Assembly: GCF_001752365.1 (NCBI RefSeq)
Contig: NZ_MEIY01000001.1
Location: 2,728,073 to 2,792,072, forward strand
Direction: 5' to 3'
DNA from: Marinobacter sp. X15-166B
GTDB taxonomy: Bacteria; Pseudomonadota; Gammaproteobacteria; Pseudomonadales; Oleiphilaceae
DNA length: 64,000 nucleotides
The notes below the pieces were generated by a model. That model was not told where the DNA came from. It ran no database searches and worked only from the letters and a program-made list of their open reading frames with translations. Positions 20,009 through 30,997 of the stretch are shown here, piece by piece (the first letter of the stretch is position 1; each line of letters starts with the position of its first letter). Made by a program: the position numbers and the translations under genes.

Positions 20009-20722
20009 ATGGAAAAACGTGAAGAACTTTATGCAGGTAAGGCCAAGTCAGTGTACCGCACCGATGATCCGAACCTGTTTGTACTGGAATTCCGGGACGA
20101 TACCTCGGCGTTTGATGGCCAGAAGGTCGAGCAGCTCAACCGGAAGGGGCGGGTGAACAACCAGTTCAACGCATTCATCATGGAAAAGCTGGCCGCTGCG
20201 GGTATCCCCACCCACTTCGAAGGTTTGCTGTCCCCCCATGAGTCCCTGGTCAAAAAGCTGGACATGATCCCCGTCGAGTGTGTGGTGCGTAATATTTCTG
20301 CCGGCAGTCTGTGTCGTCGCCTGGGGGTGGAAGAAGGGCTGGAGCTGACCCCGCCGACCTACGAATTGTTTCTCAAGAACGACGCCTTGCACGATCCGAT
20401 GGTGAACGAAGCCATTTCCATCAGTCTTGGCTGGGCCACTGCTGACGAGCTCGAGCAGATGAAGGTGCTGACCTACAAGGTCAACGACGTGCTGAAAACC
20501 CTGTTTGACCAGGCCGGTATGTTGCTGGTGGACTACAAACTGGAGTTCGGTCGCGCCGATGGCACGATTGTTCTGGGGGACGAATTCAGCCCCGATGGGT
20601 GCCGGATCTGGGACAAGGACACCCGCACCAAAATGGACAAAGATCGCTTCCGCCAGGGGCTGGGGGATGTTATCGAAGCCTATGAAGAAGTGGGTCACCG
20701 TTTGGGGATGCAGTTCAATTGA
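20009..20722 (+). CDS. purC: SAICAR synthetase PurC
   Basis: ATP-dependent enzyme joining CAIR and aspartate in purine synthesis. 237 residues from ATG 20009 ([16 protein letters not shown]); the upstream open frame from 19979 adds ten residues without homology. The ATP-grasp-like SAICAR signature includes [23 protein letters not shown] and [11 protein letters not shown]. Downstream of bamC by 43 bases. Confidence 0.96.
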   Translation: MEKREELYAGKAKSVYRTDDPNLFVLEFRDDTSAFDGQKVEQLNRKGRVNNQFNAFIMEKLAAAGIPTHFEGLLSPHESLVKKLDMIPVECVVRNISAGSLCRRLGVEEGLELTPPTYELFLKNDALHDPMVNEAISISLGWATADELEQMKVLTYKVNDVLKTLFDQAGMLLVDYKLEFGRADGTIVLGDEFSPDGCRIWDKDTRTKMDKDRFRQGLGDVIEAYEEVGHRLGMQFN

Positions 20723-20752
20723 TATTCATCGCTCAACAGGAAAGGGAATGCT

Positions 20753-21487
20753 ATGCGTAAGTTGATGGTGGCAGTCGGTGGCGCTCTGGTGTTGGCCGCA
20801 CCACTGGCAAACGCGGACATAGTCGGTGTGGGCGCCAGTATCAGTTACTGGGACTCCGAACTGACCGGCACCGCAGGTAAGAACAGTAAGTTCGTCGACG
20901 TGGACAACGAGCTCAATCTGAAGAATCAGGACAACGTCAATCTGGGCATCCACATTGAGCACCCGATTCCGCTGCTGCCCAATGTGCGCCTGACCTACAC
21001 GGCGATAGAGCAGAGTGGTCGGGGCGAGTTGGGGTTGAGCGGTTACGACACTCTGGTCGCCGGACCGGTCAGGTCTGATCTGGAGCTGGATCAACTGGAT
21101 CTGACGCTGTATTACGAATTGCTGGATAACTGGCTCAATCTGGACCTGGGGCTCACCGTGCGGGACCTGTCCGGCGAACTGACCATGACTCAGCTCAGCC
21201 CCGTGGTCGCGGCCAGCAAGACCGAAATCGATGCGGTACTGCCCATGGGCTACGTAGCTGCCCGGTTTGATCTGCCCATGACCGGCCTGGCGGTCGGTGC
21301 CGAAGGCAACGCCATCGCGTACAGTGGTGATTCCGTCTACGATTTCAACGCTTACGCCCAGTACCAACTGGCGGTGGTGCGCTTGCGCGCGGGCTATCGC
21401 CAGATGTCGATCGATTACGAAGACAGCAACGACAAGCTCGACATCAGGATTGGTGGCCCCTTTCTGAGCGCCGGGCTGGTGTTCTGA
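20753..21487 (+). CDS. TIGR04219-type outer-membrane protein
   Basis: A 244-residue exported protein with a clear Sec signal (cleavage after PLANA). Alternating hydrophobic strands and a C-terminal phenylalanine (SAGLVF) are typical of beta-barrels inserted by BAM. The pattern fits the TIGR04219 family of uncharacterised gammaproteobacterial outer-membrane proteins. No function is known to me. It probably ends its own transcript at the terminator at 21507, and it is separated from purC by 30 bases, so it may be co-transcribed. Confidence 0.75.
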   Translation: MRKLMVAVGGALVLAAPLANADIVGVGASISYWDSELTGTAGKNSKFVDVDNELNLKNQDNVNLGIHIEHPIPLLPNVRLTYTAIEQSGRGELGLSGYDTLVAGPVRSDLELDQLDLTLYYELLDNWLNLDLGLTVRDLSGELTMTQLSPVVAASKTEIDAVLPMGYVAARFDLPMTGLAVGAEGNAIAYSGDSVYDFNAYAQYQLAVVRLRAGYRQMSIDYEDSNDKLDIRIGGPFLSAGLVF

Positions 21488-21506
21488 TCGGTAGCCGGTC
21501 TGCAAA

Positions 21507-21539
21507 AGAGCGCCCGCACCGGGCGCTCTTTTTGTTTTT
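21507..21539 (+). terminator. Rho-independent terminator after the outer-membrane protein
   Basis: Nine-base stem AGAGCGCCC (21507-21515) with GGGCGCTCT (21521-21529), loop GCACC, followed by T-rich sequence. Confidence 0.92.
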
Positions 21540-21616
21540 GGGGCCAGAGTGGCATATTCGATAAACTGGGCGACACTCAGCAGAGCAGCCCACGAACGAC
21601 CTACGGAGATTCGGCG

Positions 21617-22623
21617 GTGAAAATTCTTGTGACAGGGACAGCGGGGTTCATCGGTTCACACCTGGCGCAGCGCCTGCTCGCCCGCGGTGATGAAGTCATC
21701 GGTGTCGACAACGTCAACGATTACTACGACGTGAACCTCAAGGAGGCGCGGCTGGCCCGCCTGACAGGACAACCGGGTTTCACCGAGGTACGCCAGGACG
21801 TGGCCGACCGGGAGGCCATGGCGGAACTCTTCCGCACCCACAAACCAGAGCGGGTGGTGCATCTGGCGGCCCAGGCGGGGTGCGTTATTCCCTTGAAAAC
21901 CCCCACGCCTACGTGGATGCCAATCTGGTGGGTTTTATGAACATTCTCGAAGGCTGTCGTCACCACGGGGTGCAGCACCTGGTGTACGCCTCCAGCAGCT
22001 CGGTGTATGGCGCCAACGAGACCATGCCGTTTTCGGTGCACGACAATGTCGATCATCCGCTGAGCCTGTACGCGGCCTCCAAAAAGGCCAACGAGCTGAT
22101 GGCGCACACCTACAGCCATCTGTATCAGTTGCCCACCACCGGGCTGCGCTTTTTCACCGTTTACGGGCCCTGGGGCCGGCCGGATATGGCGTTGTTTATT
22201 TTTACCCGTAAAATTCTCGCCGGTGAACCGATTGATGTGTTCAATTTTGGCAGGCATCGCCGCGATTTCACCTACATCGATGATATTGTGGAAGGTGTGA
22301 TACGCACGCTGGACCAGGTGGCCACGCCCAACCCGGCATGGACGGGCGGCACCCCGGATTCTGCCACCAGCATGGCACCTTACCGGTTGTACAACATCGG
22401 CAGCAACAACCCGGTGGAATTGTCCCGCTTCATTGAAATCATCGAGGAGCGGGTGGGTAAAAAGGCGATCAAAAACCTGCTGCCCCTGCAGCCGGGCGAT
22501 GTTCCCGCCACCTATGCGGACGTTAACGCCTTGATGGACGACGTGGGTTATAAACCCTCCACTCCGGTGGAAGAGGGCATAGCCAGATTCGTGGACTGGT
22601 ATCGGGCGTTTTACCAGCTCTAG
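21617..22623 (+). CDS. UDP-glucuronate 4-epimerase-like protein, frameshifted
   Basis: NAD-dependent SDR epimerase of the UDP-glucuronate/UDP-galacturonate type. The N-terminal part has [16 protein letters not shown] and [12 protein letters not shown]. After VHLAAQAG the frame breaks: at the G4 run 21877-21880 one G appears missing, and the frame from GTG 21880 continues as [17 protein letters not shown] through the catalytic SLYAASKK (YxxxK) to 22623. Adding one base gives a normal 335-residue enzyme. No other damage is visible. It could convert the product of the ugd gene for surface polysaccharide. Confidence 0.85.
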
Positions 22624-22660
22624 CCCGTGCCCCGGGGCGCCGCGCACCCACCGGGGCGGA

Positions 22661-23824
22661 TCAACCCGGCTTCTGCTCCGCCGGTGCGGCTGTGGCCGTA
22701 TACAGGGGTTCCAGCACCGGTGTCAGACCCGCCGCCTCGTCGATGAACAGCTGCAGGTGCGGGAAGGGAATCTCGATATCCTCGGCATCGAGGGCTTCCT
22801 TGATGGTTTCCAGCAGGTCCGCCATGATTTTCGGCTGATGGTCCAGATCGCCGGCTTCGATCCACACCTGGGCCATCAGGTTGACCGAAGAGTCGGCCAG
22901 ATTTTTCAACAGCACCCGCGGCGCCATGTCGTCCCGCTGAATCACCTCCGGATGCGCCGCCAACACCTTCATGATTGCGTCCCGCGCCGTGGCGACCGAC
23001 TCCTTGTAGGCAATACCCAGCGGAATGTTAAGCCGGGTGGGACCCTCGGCGCTGTAATTGATGATATCGGTTGACGCAACGCTGTCATTGGGGATCATGG
23101 TGAAAATGTTGTCGCGGGTGCGCAGCCAGGTGGTACGCAAGGCGATGCGGATGACTTTGCCCTCCTGACCGTTGATGATGACCCAGTCGCCGATGCTGAA
23201 CGGACGTTCGATCAGCAGGGTAATGCCGGCGATAAAGTTGGACAGGGTGGACTGGGCGGCAAAACCCACCGCGATCCCCACGATGCCCAGTCCGGCCACA
23301 ATGGACACCACGTCAAACCCGAACTGGGCCAGCACCGTTACCACCCCCAGAGCCAGAGCGCATACCGACAACAGATTTTCGATCAGCTGCTGGATGGATG
23401 GGTCAACCCGGTAGCGGGACAGCAGATTCTCAACGACGCGGGACAGAATCATCCAGCCGATAAAAAAGCCCAGCGCCACGAACCCGGCGCGCGCCAGGGC
23501 ACCGAGAAACTCGGTGCTGGCGCCGAACTGGGCAAATATGGCCAGCGAGGCGCCCAGTAAAAGCAGATAGCGCACACTGGTACGCACATGGCGGATATTG
23601 ATGGAGCGCAAGGGAATGCGGCCGAACACCTGCTGGACGATAAACATAACCAGCAGGTACAGACCCGCAAAAAAGGCAAGATAGATGCTGGTGATGATCA
23701 GCTGACCGGCGAGGTGCACAAGCAGCACCTGCCAGTCGATTCCGCTCATGCCCAGAGAGTTGAGCGTGTCGCCCAGATTTTTGTAAAGTTGGTCGACCAG
23801 ATTGCTGACAAAAGTTGCTTCCAT
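22661..23824 (-). CDS. MscS-type mechanosensitive channel
   Basis: A 387-residue small-conductance mechanosensitive ion channel protein of the inner membrane. Start MEATFV (23824) lies after AGGGTGA; an upstream in-frame ATG at 23857 is less likely. Membrane helices span about residues 28-60, 75-100 and 110-135, and the pore-lining TM3 is recognisable in IVGIAVGFAAQSTLSNFIAG, followed by the beta domain (IERPFSIGDWV). Convergent with the epimerase gene (37-base gap). Confidence 0.9.
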   Translation of the reverse strand: MEATFVSNLVDQLYKNLGDTLNSLGMSGIDWQVLLVHLAGQLIITSIYLAFFAGLYLLVMFIVQQVFGRIPLRSINIRHVRTSVRYLLLLGASLAIFAQFGASTEFLGALARAGFVALGFFIGWMILSRVVENLLSRYRVDPSIQQLIENLLSVCALALGVVTVLAQFGFDVVSIVAGLGIVGIAVGFAAQSTLSNFIAGITLLIERPFSIGDWVIINGQEGKVIRIALRTTWLRTRDNIFTMIPNDSVASTDIINYSAEGPTRLNIPLGIAYKESVATARDAIMKVLAAHPEVIQRDDMAPRVLLKNLADSSVNLMAQVWIEAGDLDHQPKIMADLLETIKEALDAEDIEIPFPHLQLFIDEAAGLTPVLEPLYTATAAPAEQKPG

Positions 23825-23919
23825 AGGGTCACCCTGACTGGTGGCTGCCATATACACATAGTTGCGGGTAATGTGACCGCATGCAAACCCCTGGCTTTAT
23901 TATTTCCCGGAACCATACG

Positions 23920-24252
23920 ATGAAAAACTGGTTATTCCTGCTAACGGCGATCGTCGCTGAAGTAGTGGCTACCTCGGCGCTGAAATCCAGTGAGGGTTTC
24001 AGCCGCCTCTGGCCCTCCCTGATTGTGGTGCTGGGCTACGGCATCGCGTTTTATTTTCTGTCGCTCATGCTGCGTACCATCCCGGTCGGCGTGGCTTACG
24101 CACTCTGGTCGGGGATTGGCATTGTGCTGATATCCGTGGTGGGCTGGTTGGCGTTTGGGCAGCGACTGGATGCCCCCGCCGTGGTCGGTATGGCGCTGAT
24201 CATTGCAGGTGTTCTGGTGATGAACGTATTGTCGAAATCGATCCCGCACTGA
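23920..24252 (+). CDS. SMR-family multidrug/quaternary-ammonium transporter
   Basis: A 110-residue protein with four membrane helices, typical of EmrE-like small multidrug resistance proton antiporters working as dimers. The essential membrane glutamate is in [12 protein letters not shown] (residue 14), and [13 protein letters not shown] marks the third helix. The ATG at 23920 gives the usual length; the longer open frame adds 13 residues. Whether it belongs to the Qac (drug) or Gdx (guanidinium) subtype cannot be settled by eye, and no guanidine riboswitch was seen upstream. Confidence 0.9.
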   Translation: MKNWLFLLTAIVAEVVATSALKSSEGFSRLWPSLIVVLGYGIAFYFLSLMLRTIPVGVAYALWSGIGIVLISVVGWLAFGQRLDAPAVVGMALIIAGVLVMNVLSKSIPH

Positions 24253-24312
24253 GCTTCACAACCACCCGGGGCCAGACGCAGGTCTGTCCCCGGGTAAATT
24301 CCGCAATAATTT

Positions 24313-26058
24313 CTAGTAGCCTTGTGCCGATGAAGTGCTGCGCCGTGGGTCCGCGCCGCCGTAGAATCGGCCCGTATCATCGATGTAGATGCTTTGAATG
24401 GCGCCCATGGCCGGCTTGGTGACCACGGTATGCCCCTTGTCCTGCAGCAGCCGGACGGTGTCCGGGCTGATGCCCCGTTCGATACGGATTTCATCCGGCA
24501 GCCACTGGTGGTGAATGCGCGGGGCCGCAACCGCAGACTGAATGTTCATGCCGTGGTCGATCACGTTCATCAGTACCTGCAAGGTGGTGGTGATGATGCG
24601 GGAGCCTCCGGGGCTGCCGGTGACCAGCCGGTTGCTGCCGTTCTGACGCACGATGGTGGGCGACATGGAGCTGAGCATGCGCTTGTTGGGTTCGACCTTG
24701 TTGGCACCGCCGCCGAGCAGGCCGTAGGCATTGGCTACCCCGGGTTTGGCACTGAAGTCATCCATCTCGTTATTGAGCAGGAATCCTGCGCCGGCCACGG
24801 TGATGCCTGAGCCATAACTGAAGTTGATGGTGTAGGTGTTGGACACGGCGTTGCCCCAGCGGTCGACGATCGAAAAATGCGTGGTTTCGTTGCTTTCGTA
24901 TTCCCCCGGCTGCCCCGCCTGTATGTCTTTGGCCGGCCGGGCCCGGTCGGGATCGATACCCTGACGCAGATGGCGGGCATAGTCCTTATCGGTCAACCCC
25001 TTCAGCGGTACCTCCACAAAATCCGTGTCACCCAGGTAGCGGGTCCGGTCGGCGTAGGCCAGCTTCATCGCTTCGGCCATCAGGTGGAGGGTCTGGGCCG
25101 AGTTATGGCCGTAGTCCGCGATCGGATAGTCTTCCAGGATGTTCAGGATCTGTACGATGTGGGTGCCACCCGAGGAGGGGGGCGACATGGAGTAAATGTC
25201 GTAACCCCGGTAGCGACCGTGCACCGGTTCGCGCATGACCGGCCGGTAATTGGCGAGATCCTCCATGGTAATCAGGCCGCCATTGCGTTCCATTTCTGCC
25301 ACAATCAGCTTGGCGGTTTCACCTTCATAGAAATCCTGTATGCCGGTATCGGCAATGCGTTGCAGGGTGTCGGCCAGCTCCGGTTGACGGAATCTTTCCC
25401 CCGGCTGGTAAGCTGAACCGTCCTGTTTGTAGAAGGTGGTTTTGGTGGTGGCCGAACGTTGCAATCGTTCTTTCGCCTGTTCCAGCCCCTGGGTAAAGCG
25501 GAGCGGCACGATAAAGCCCTCGCGGGCCAGACGTATGGCCGGCGCCAGCGCTTCCGCCAGGGTTATAGTGCCGTACTGCTCCAGGGCCATGGCCATGCCC
25601 GCCACCGTGCCCGGTACGCCCGCGGCCAGATGAGTGTAGCGGCTGCGCTCCTGCACCACGTTGCCGTCTTCATCCTGGAACATGGTCTCGTGGGCCGCCG
25701 CGGGTGCCTTCTCCCGGTAGTCTATGGCGGTGACCGGGGAGCCGTCTCCCGGGGCAAACAGCATAAAGCCACCACCGCCAATATTGCCGGAACGCGGCTG
25801 GGTGACCGCCAGCGCGAAGCTGGCCGTCACCGCTGCGTCGACGGCGTTGCCGCCCTGTTTCAACACTTGCAGGGCGACGTCGGTGGCCAGCGTGTGACTG
25901 GTGGCCACCATGCCCTGTGAGCCTTCCACCGGGTGGTGACGTTCACCTTCCAGTATCGGGGCGGCGGCCATGGTGTGCGCGGCGAAGCCGAAAAGCGTTA
26001 TTGAAACAATGAAGTAGTGCAAGAATTTGAGGGGTGATGCGTCTCGATCCATGGTCAT
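24313..26058 (-). CDS. ggt: Gamma-glutamyltransferase
   Basis: Periplasmic enzyme that cleaves gamma-glutamyl bonds of glutathione and analogues, and matures by autocleavage. 581 residues with an N-terminal signal (FAAHTMAAAP). The new N-terminus is the threonine in ESNETTHFSIVDRWGNAV, and downstream GSPGGSRIITTTLQVLMNV forms part of the substrate site. Start ATG 26058 is served by AGGTGA. Divergent from purU. Confidence 0.95.
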   Translation of the reverse strand: MTMDRDASPLKFLHYFIVSITLFGFAAHTMAAAPILEGERHHPVEGSQGMVATSHTLATDVALQVLKQGGNAVDAAVTASFALAVTQPRSGNIGGGGFMLFAPGDGSPVTAIDYREKAPAAAHETMFQDEDGNVVQERSRYTHLAAGVPGTVAGMAMALEQYGTITLAEALAPAIRLAREGFIVPLRFTQGLEQAKERLQRSATTKTTFYKQDGSAYQPGERFRQPELADTLQRIADTGIQDFYEGETAKLIVAEMERNGGLITMEDLANYRPVMREPVHGRYRGYDIYSMSPPSSGGTHIVQILNILEDYPIADYGHNSAQTLHLMAEAMKLAYADRTRYLGDTDFVEVPLKGLTDKDYARHLRQGIDPDRARPAKDIQAGQPGEYESNETTHFSIVDRWGNAVSNTYTINFSYGSGITVAGAGFLLNNEMDDFSAKPGVANAYGLLGGGANKVEPNKRMLSSMSPTIVRQNGSNRLVTGSPGGSRIITTTLQVLMNVIDHGMNIQSAVAAPRIHHQWLPDEIRIERGISPDTVRLLQDKGHTVVTKPAMGAIQSIYIDDTGRFYGGADPRRSTSSAQGY

Positions 26059-26259
26059 GCTGTCACCTGTCTGAGTGGCTCGGAGGATTTATAAAGACTG
26101 GCCCATAGCGGCAAATGATGCAAATGGGCAGACGGTGCACCGGTTCGGGCCAGGCACTTCGTTTCTGACGGGCAGATGCGGTATCATAGCCCGTCATTTT
26201 TACGGGCAGATCTGTTTTATGTTTGCCTGCTTTCCCTGAATCTAGAAGGAAAGGTTCCC

Positions 26260-27114
26260 ATGGAGCATACCTATCGCCTTGTGATCTCTTGCCCTGACAG
26301 GGTTGGCATTGTCGCAAAGGTTAGTAATTTTTTGTCGACCTACAACGGCTGGATCACCGAGGCCAGTCATCACTCGGATCCCCAGGTCGGCCGTTTTTTC
26401 ATGCGTCACGAAATTAAAGCGAGTTCACTGCCCTTTGGTCTGGAACAGTTCCGTGCAGCCTTTGAGCCCATTGCCCGTGAGTTCGACATGGCCTGGCACA
26501 TCGCCGACTCGGCCCGTCCCAAGCGGGTTATTCTGATGTGCAGCAAAGAGTCCCATTGTGTCGCCGACCTGTTGCACCGTTGGCACAGCAATGAGCTGAG
26601 TGCGGAAGTGGTTGCAGTGATTTCCAACCACGACGACTTACGCCGCATGGTCGAGTGGCACGATATACCCTATCACCACGTCCCGGTGAGCCGGGAGACC
26701 CGGGAACAGGCATTTGCTGACGTCAGCGCGTTGATCGATTCCTACGAAGCGGACGTCATCGTGCTGGCGCGTTACATGCAGATTCTGCCACCGGACCTGT
26801 GTGAGCGTTACGCCGGGCGGGCCATCAACATCCACCACAGTTTCCTGCCGTCGTTCGCGGGTGCCCGTCCTTACCATCAGGCGGCCAGCCGCGGGGTCAA
26901 ACTGATCGGTGCCACCAGTCACTATGTGACCGAGGAGCTGGACCAGGGCCCGATTATCGAACAGGACGTGATTCGCGTCAGCCACAGCGACACCATCGAA
27001 GACATGGTGCGCCTCGGCAAAGACGTGGAAAAGAACGTGCTCGCCCGGGGCCTTCGCGCTCACATTGAAGACCGCGTAATCATCTACGAAAACAAGACCG
27101 TGGTTTTTGACTGA
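26260..27114 (+). CDS. purU: Formyltetrahydrofolate deformylase PurU
   Basis: Hydrolyses 10-formyl-THF to formate and THF, balancing one-carbon pools and supplying formate to PurT. 284 residues: an N-terminal ACT domain (VISCPDRVGIVAKVSNFL) and a formyltransferase-like catalytic domain with INIHHSFLPSFAGA and the catalytic aspartate in TEELDQGPIIEQD. Start ATG 26260 follows AGAAGGAAAGG; the earlier ATG at 26176 adds 28 unconserved residues. Its activity on one-carbon pools relates loosely to the glycine system at 56-57.5 kb, but there is no visible linkage. Confidence 0.95.
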   Translation: MEHTYRLVISCPDRVGIVAKVSNFLSTYNGWITEASHHSDPQVGRFFMRHEIKASSLPFGLEQFRAAFEPIAREFDMAWHIADSARPKRVILMCSKESHCVADLLHRWHSNELSAEVVAVISNHDDLRRMVEWHDIPYHHVPVSRETREQAFADVSALIDSYEADVIVLARYMQILPPDLCERYAGRAINIHHSFLPSFAGARPYHQAASRGVKLIGATSHYVTEELDQGPIIEQDVIRVSHSDTIEDMVRLGKDVEKNVLARGLRAHIEDRVIIYENKTVVFD

Positions 27115-27130
27115 GCCAACGGCTTGATTG

Positions 27131-27139
27131 TGGTAGAAT
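27131..27139 (+). promoter_or_regulatory. Possible extended -10 promoter of gyrA
   Basis: TGGTAGAAT is an extended -10 (TGn plus TAGAAT) about 60 bases before the gyrA start. A TTGACT lies at 27107-27112, but its 21-base spacing is too long for a normal -35. Confidence 0.4.
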
Positions 27140-27199
27140 CATCGGCTTGTGAGTGAATAACCAAGTCGACTTCCAGCAAATGTAAAGGAACCTCTCTCG

Positions 27200-29818
27200 A
27201 TGGGTGAATTAGCCAAAGAGATCCTGCCCGTTAATATTGAAGACGAGCTCAAGCAGTCTTATCTCGATTACGCCATGAGCGTTATTGTCGGGCGGGCACT
27301 TCCGGATGTCCGTGACGGTTTGAAACCTGTACACCGACGCGTACTGTACGCCATGTCCGTCATGAACAACGACTGGAACAAGGCCTATAAAAAATCAGCC
27401 CGTGTGGTGGGTGACGTTATTGGTAAATACCACCCCCACGGTGATTCGGCCGTTTACGACACCATTGTACGGATGGCTCAGCCGTTCTCGCTTCGCTACC
27501 CGCTGGTAGACGGGCAGGGCAACTTTGGCTCCATCGACGGCGACAACGCGGCCGCTATGCGTTACACCGAAATCCGCATGAAAAAGATTGCCCACGCGAT
27601 CATGGCGGATCTCGACAAGGAAACGGTGGATTACGTACCCAACTACGACGGCACTGAGTTCATTCCCGAAGTCATGCCCACCCGGATACCAAATCTGCTG
27701 GTGAACGGCTCTTCGGGAATTGCCGTGGGTATGGCCACCAACATACCCCCCCATAACCTGACCGAAGTGGTGAACGGTTGTCTGGCCCTGATTGACAACC
27801 CGGATCTGAGCGTGGATGAGCTGATGGAGTTCATTCCCGGGCCGGACTTCCCCACCCAGGGCATCATCAACGGCCGGGCGGGGATTGTTGAGGCTTACCG
27901 CACCGGCCGCGGGCGGATCCGCATCCGTGCGCGCTATGAAATTGAGGCCGATCCCAAGAACGGTCGTGAGTCCATCGTCATCACCGAGTTGCCCTACCAG
28001 CTGAACAAGGCCCGGTTGATCGAGCGGATTGCCGAGCTGGTCAAAGAAAAGCGTCTGGAAGGCATCACTGAGCTGCGGGACGAATCCAACAAAGAGGGGA
28101 TCCGTGTCGTCATCGAACTGCGACGCAATGAAAACCCCGAGGTGGTGGTCAATAACCTGTTCATTCATACCCAGCTTGAAACCGTGTTCGGTATCAATAT
28201 GGTTGCATTGATTGACGGTGAGCCCAAAATACTCAACCTGAAAGACATGCTCAGCGCCTTCGTGCGCCACCGGCGCGAAGTGGTCACCCGCAGGACCATT
28301 TACGAGCTGCGCAAGGCCCGGGAACGGGGCCACATTCTGGAAGGGCTGTCGATTGCGCTGGCGAACATCGATGAAGTCATCGAGTTGATCCGTCAGTCGC
28401 CTTCGGCGTCTGAAGCGAAAGACAAGCTGGTGGCCCGTGGCTGGCCGCCCGGCGTGGTCAGCGCCATGCTGGAGCGGGCCGGCGAAGACGCCTGCCGTCC
28501 CGACGATCTGCCGGAAATCTACGGGTTGCGCGACGGCCAATACCATCTGTCGCCGGAGCAGGCGCAGGCCATTCTGGATCTGAGGCTGCATCGGTTGACC
28601 GGATTGGAGACGGAAAAGCTCCAGAGCGAATACCGTGAAATTCTGGAAAAAATTGCCGATCTGCTGGACATTCTCAGCTCGCCCGAGCGCCTGATGCAGG
28701 TTATCCGGGACGAATTGGCGGCCGTGGTGGACGAGTACGGTGATGAGCGCCGCACCGAGATCATGAGCTCCAGCCAGGATCTGACCGTGGCGGACCTGAT
28801 TGACGAAGAAGATCTGGTGGTCACCATATCCCACGGCGGCTACGCCAAGACCCAGGCGGTCGAAGACTACCAGGCCCAGCGCCGGGGTGGTCGCGGCCGT
28901 GCCGCTACCTCCATGAAAGAAGAAGATTTCATCGAGAAGTTGCTGGTGGCCAACTCCCACGACACTATCCTGTGCTTCACCAACCACGGTAAAGTCTACT
29001 GGTTGCGGGTGTTTGAAATTCCCCGCGCCAGTCGTGCCTCCCGCGGGCGTCCGATGGTCAACATCCTGCCCCTGGACGAAGGTGAACGGATCACCACCTT
29101 CCTGCCGGTGCGCGATTACCCGGAAGATCACTTCGTGCTGATGGCCACCGCCAACGGGGTGGTCAAAAAGACCCCGCTGGTCAACTTTTCCCGCCCGCGC
29201 AGCAGCGGCTTGATCGCCCTGTCGCTGGATGAAGGGGATACCCTGATCGGTGCCGCCATCACCGAAGGAGACGCCGAAATCATGCTGTTTTCCTCGGCCG
29301 GCAAGGCGGTACGATTCAAAGAGGACGCGGTGCGGCCCATGAGTCGGACGGCTCGTGGGGTGCGCGGCATCCGCATGCCGGAGGGGCAGCGGGTCGTTTC
29401 GCTGATCATTCCCCAGGAGGATGGTGTGCTGCTGATGGCCAGTGAACACGGTTACGGCAAACGCACCGCACTGGACGAGTTCCCCGTGTACGGCCGCGGC
29501 AGTCAGGGAGTCATCGCCCTGCAGTGCACCGACAGAAACGGCGATCTGGTGGCCGCCTTGCAATTGTTCGAAGGCGACGAAATGATGCTGATCTCCGACA
29601 AGGGCACCCTGGTGCGCACCCGTACGGATGAAGTCAGTATTCTTGGTCGTAACACTCAGGGCGTGCGCCTGATCCGGCTGAGTCAGGAGAACGAGCGGCT
29701 GGTGGGCGTTGAGCGCATCGAAGACAGCGGTGAGGACGAGTCCGGATTGGCCGACGCCGCCGCAGCAGATGGCGACGCCGACGCCGGGGATGAGTCTGCA
29801 GAGACCGCCGACGAGTAA
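27200..29818 (+). CDS. gyrA: DNA gyrase subunit A
   Basis: Topoisomerase II breakage-reunion subunit; 872 residues. The active tyrosine is in [12 protein letters not shown]. The quinolone region reads [16 protein letters not shown] with serine and aspartate at the positions corresponding to E. coli 83 and 87, so no resistance mutation is visible there. The C-terminal domain shows the beta-pinwheel blades including the GyrA-box QRRGGRGR, and the tail is strongly acidic ([12 protein letters not shown]). It heads the run gyrA-serC-pheA-hisC, as in pseudomonads. Confidence 0.98.
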   Translation: MGELAKEILPVNIEDELKQSYLDYAMSVIVGRALPDVRDGLKPVHRRVLYAMSVMNNDWNKAYKKSARVVGDVIGKYHPHGDSAVYDTIVRMAQPFSLRYPLVDGQGNFGSIDGDNAAAMRYTEIRMKKIAHAIMADLDKETVDYVPNYDGTEFIPEVMPTRIPNLLVNGSSGIAVGMATNIPPHNLTEVVNGCLALIDNPDLSVDELMEFIPGPDFPTQGIINGRAGIVEAYRTGRGRIRIRARYEIEADPKNGRESIVITELPYQLNKARLIERIAELVKEKRLEGITELRDESNKEGIRVVIELRRNENPEVVVNNLFIHTQLETVFGINMVALIDGEPKILNLKDMLSAFVRHRREVVTRRTIYELRKARERGHILEGLSIALANIDEVIELIRQSPSASEAKDKLVARGWPPGVVSAMLERAGEDACRPDDLPEIYGLRDGQYHLSPEQAQAILDLRLHRLTGLETEKLQSEYREILEKIADLLDILSSPERLMQVIRDELAAVVDEYGDERRTEIMSSSQDLTVADLIDEEDLVVTISHGGYAKTQAVEDYQAQRRGGRGRAATSMKEEDFIEKLLVANSHDTILCFTNHGKVYWLRVFEIPRASRASRGRPMVNILPLDEGERITTFLPVRDYPEDHFVLMATANGVVKKTPLVNFSRPRSSGLIALSLDEGDTLIGAAITEGDAEIMLFSSAGKAVRFKEDAVRPMSRTARGVRGIRMPEGQRVVSLIIPQEDGVLLMASEHGYGKRTALDEFPVYGRGSQGVIALQCTDRNGDLVAALQLFEGDEMMLISDKGTLVRTRTDEVSILGRNTQGVRLIRLSQENERLVGVERIEDSGEDESGLADAAAADGDADAGDESAETADE

Positions 29819-29913
29819 GTGTGCAAGCTGGATCATCCGGTTCTGTGGCGGACAGCGCATGTCCGTTACCGAACCGGGTGGCGTAAATTGGAAGAGCGAG
29901 AGATCGGCTGACT

Positions 29914-30996
29914 ATGAGTAGGGCGTATAATTTTTGTGCGGGTCCGGCCACGCTGCCGGCAGAAGTGTTGGCTCAGGCCCGGGATGAAATGCTGGATTGG
30001 CAGGGCACCGGCATGTCAGTCATGGAAATGAGCCATCGCAGCGACGAGTTTGTCGAGATTGCGACCACCGCCGAGCAGGATTTCCGTGAGCTGGCGGGCG
30101 TGTCCGATGACTATGCGGTCCTGTTCATGCAGGGCGGCGCCAGCAGTCAGTTCGCCACTGTCCCCCTGAATCTGCTCGGAGACAAAACCTCAGCCGACTA
30201 TATCAACACCGGTATCTGGTCGCAGAAAGCCATTGCGGAAGCCCGTCGCTATGCCACCGTCAACGTGGCCGGCAGCAGTGAGCCGCAAGGTTTCGCGACC
30301 ATTCCTGCCGCCGAGAGCTGGACCACCAGCCCGGATGCGGCCTACCTGCATTACACCCCCAATGAAACGATTGGCGGGCTGGAGTTCGATTTTGTACCGG
30401 ACAGCCCCGGTGTGCCGTTGGTGGCCGACCTGTCGTCCACCATCCTGTCGCGGCCGATGGACATGTCCCGGTTCGGTTTGATCTACGCCGGCGCGCAGAA
30501 AAACATCGGGCCCTCGGGGCTGGTGGTGGTGGTGGTGCGTAAGGACCTGCTCGGGCGGGCCCGCAAGGACACGCCGACCATGATGAATTACCAGGTGGCG
30601 GCCGCCAACGGCTCCATGTACAACACGCCGGCAACCTATTCCTGGTACCTGTCGGGGCTGGTGTTCAAGTGGCTCAAGGCCCAGGGTGGGGTGGCCGCAA
30701 TGGGCGAACGGAACCAGCGCAAAGCCGGCAAGTTGTACGATTTCATCGACGGCAACGATTTTTATGCCAATCCGATCGAGCAGCGTTATCGCTCCTGGAT
30801 GAACGTACCGTTTGTGCTGGCGGACGACAGCCTCAATGGTGCCTTTCTGGCGGGGGCTGAAGAACGCCGCCTGCTGAATCTGCAAGGGCACCGCTCGGTG
30901 GGCGGCATGCGCGCCAGTCTGTACAACGCCATGCCGGAAGCCGGCGTGGACGCACTCATTGATTATATGGCCGAGTTTGCGAAAGAGAGGGCATAA
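29914..30996 (+). CDS. serC: Phosphoserine aminotransferase SerC
   Basis: PLP enzyme that makes phosphoserine for serine synthesis and also acts in pyridoxine synthesis. 360 residues. The PLP lysine is in YAGAQKNIGPSG, and the N-terminal signature YNFCAGPATLP is present. It is the first gene of an amino-acid operon: pheA starts one base after its stop codon (TAACATG). Confidence 0.97.
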   Translation: MSRAYNFCAGPATLPAEVLAQARDEMLDWQGTGMSVMEMSHRSDEFVEIATTAEQDFRELAGVSDDYAVLFMQGGASSQFATVPLNLLGDKTSADYINTGIWSQKAIAEARRYATVNVAGSSEPQGFATIPAAESWTTSPDAAYLHYTPNETIGGLEFDFVPDSPGVPLVADLSSTILSRPMDMSRFGLIYAGAQKNIGPSGLVVVVVRKDLLGRARKDTPTMMNYQVAAANGSMYNTPATYSWYLSGLVFKWLKAQGGVAAMGERNQRKAGKLYDFIDGNDFYANPIEQRYRSWMNVPFVLADDSLNGAFLAGAEERRLLNLQGHRSVGGMRASLYNAMPEAGVDALIDYMAEFAKERA

Positions 30997-30997
30997 C

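Noticed and set aside
27395..29860. 821-codon open frame antisense to gyrA
   Set aside because: It is a shadow of gyrA produced by its high GC and codon bias; the protein has no family features.
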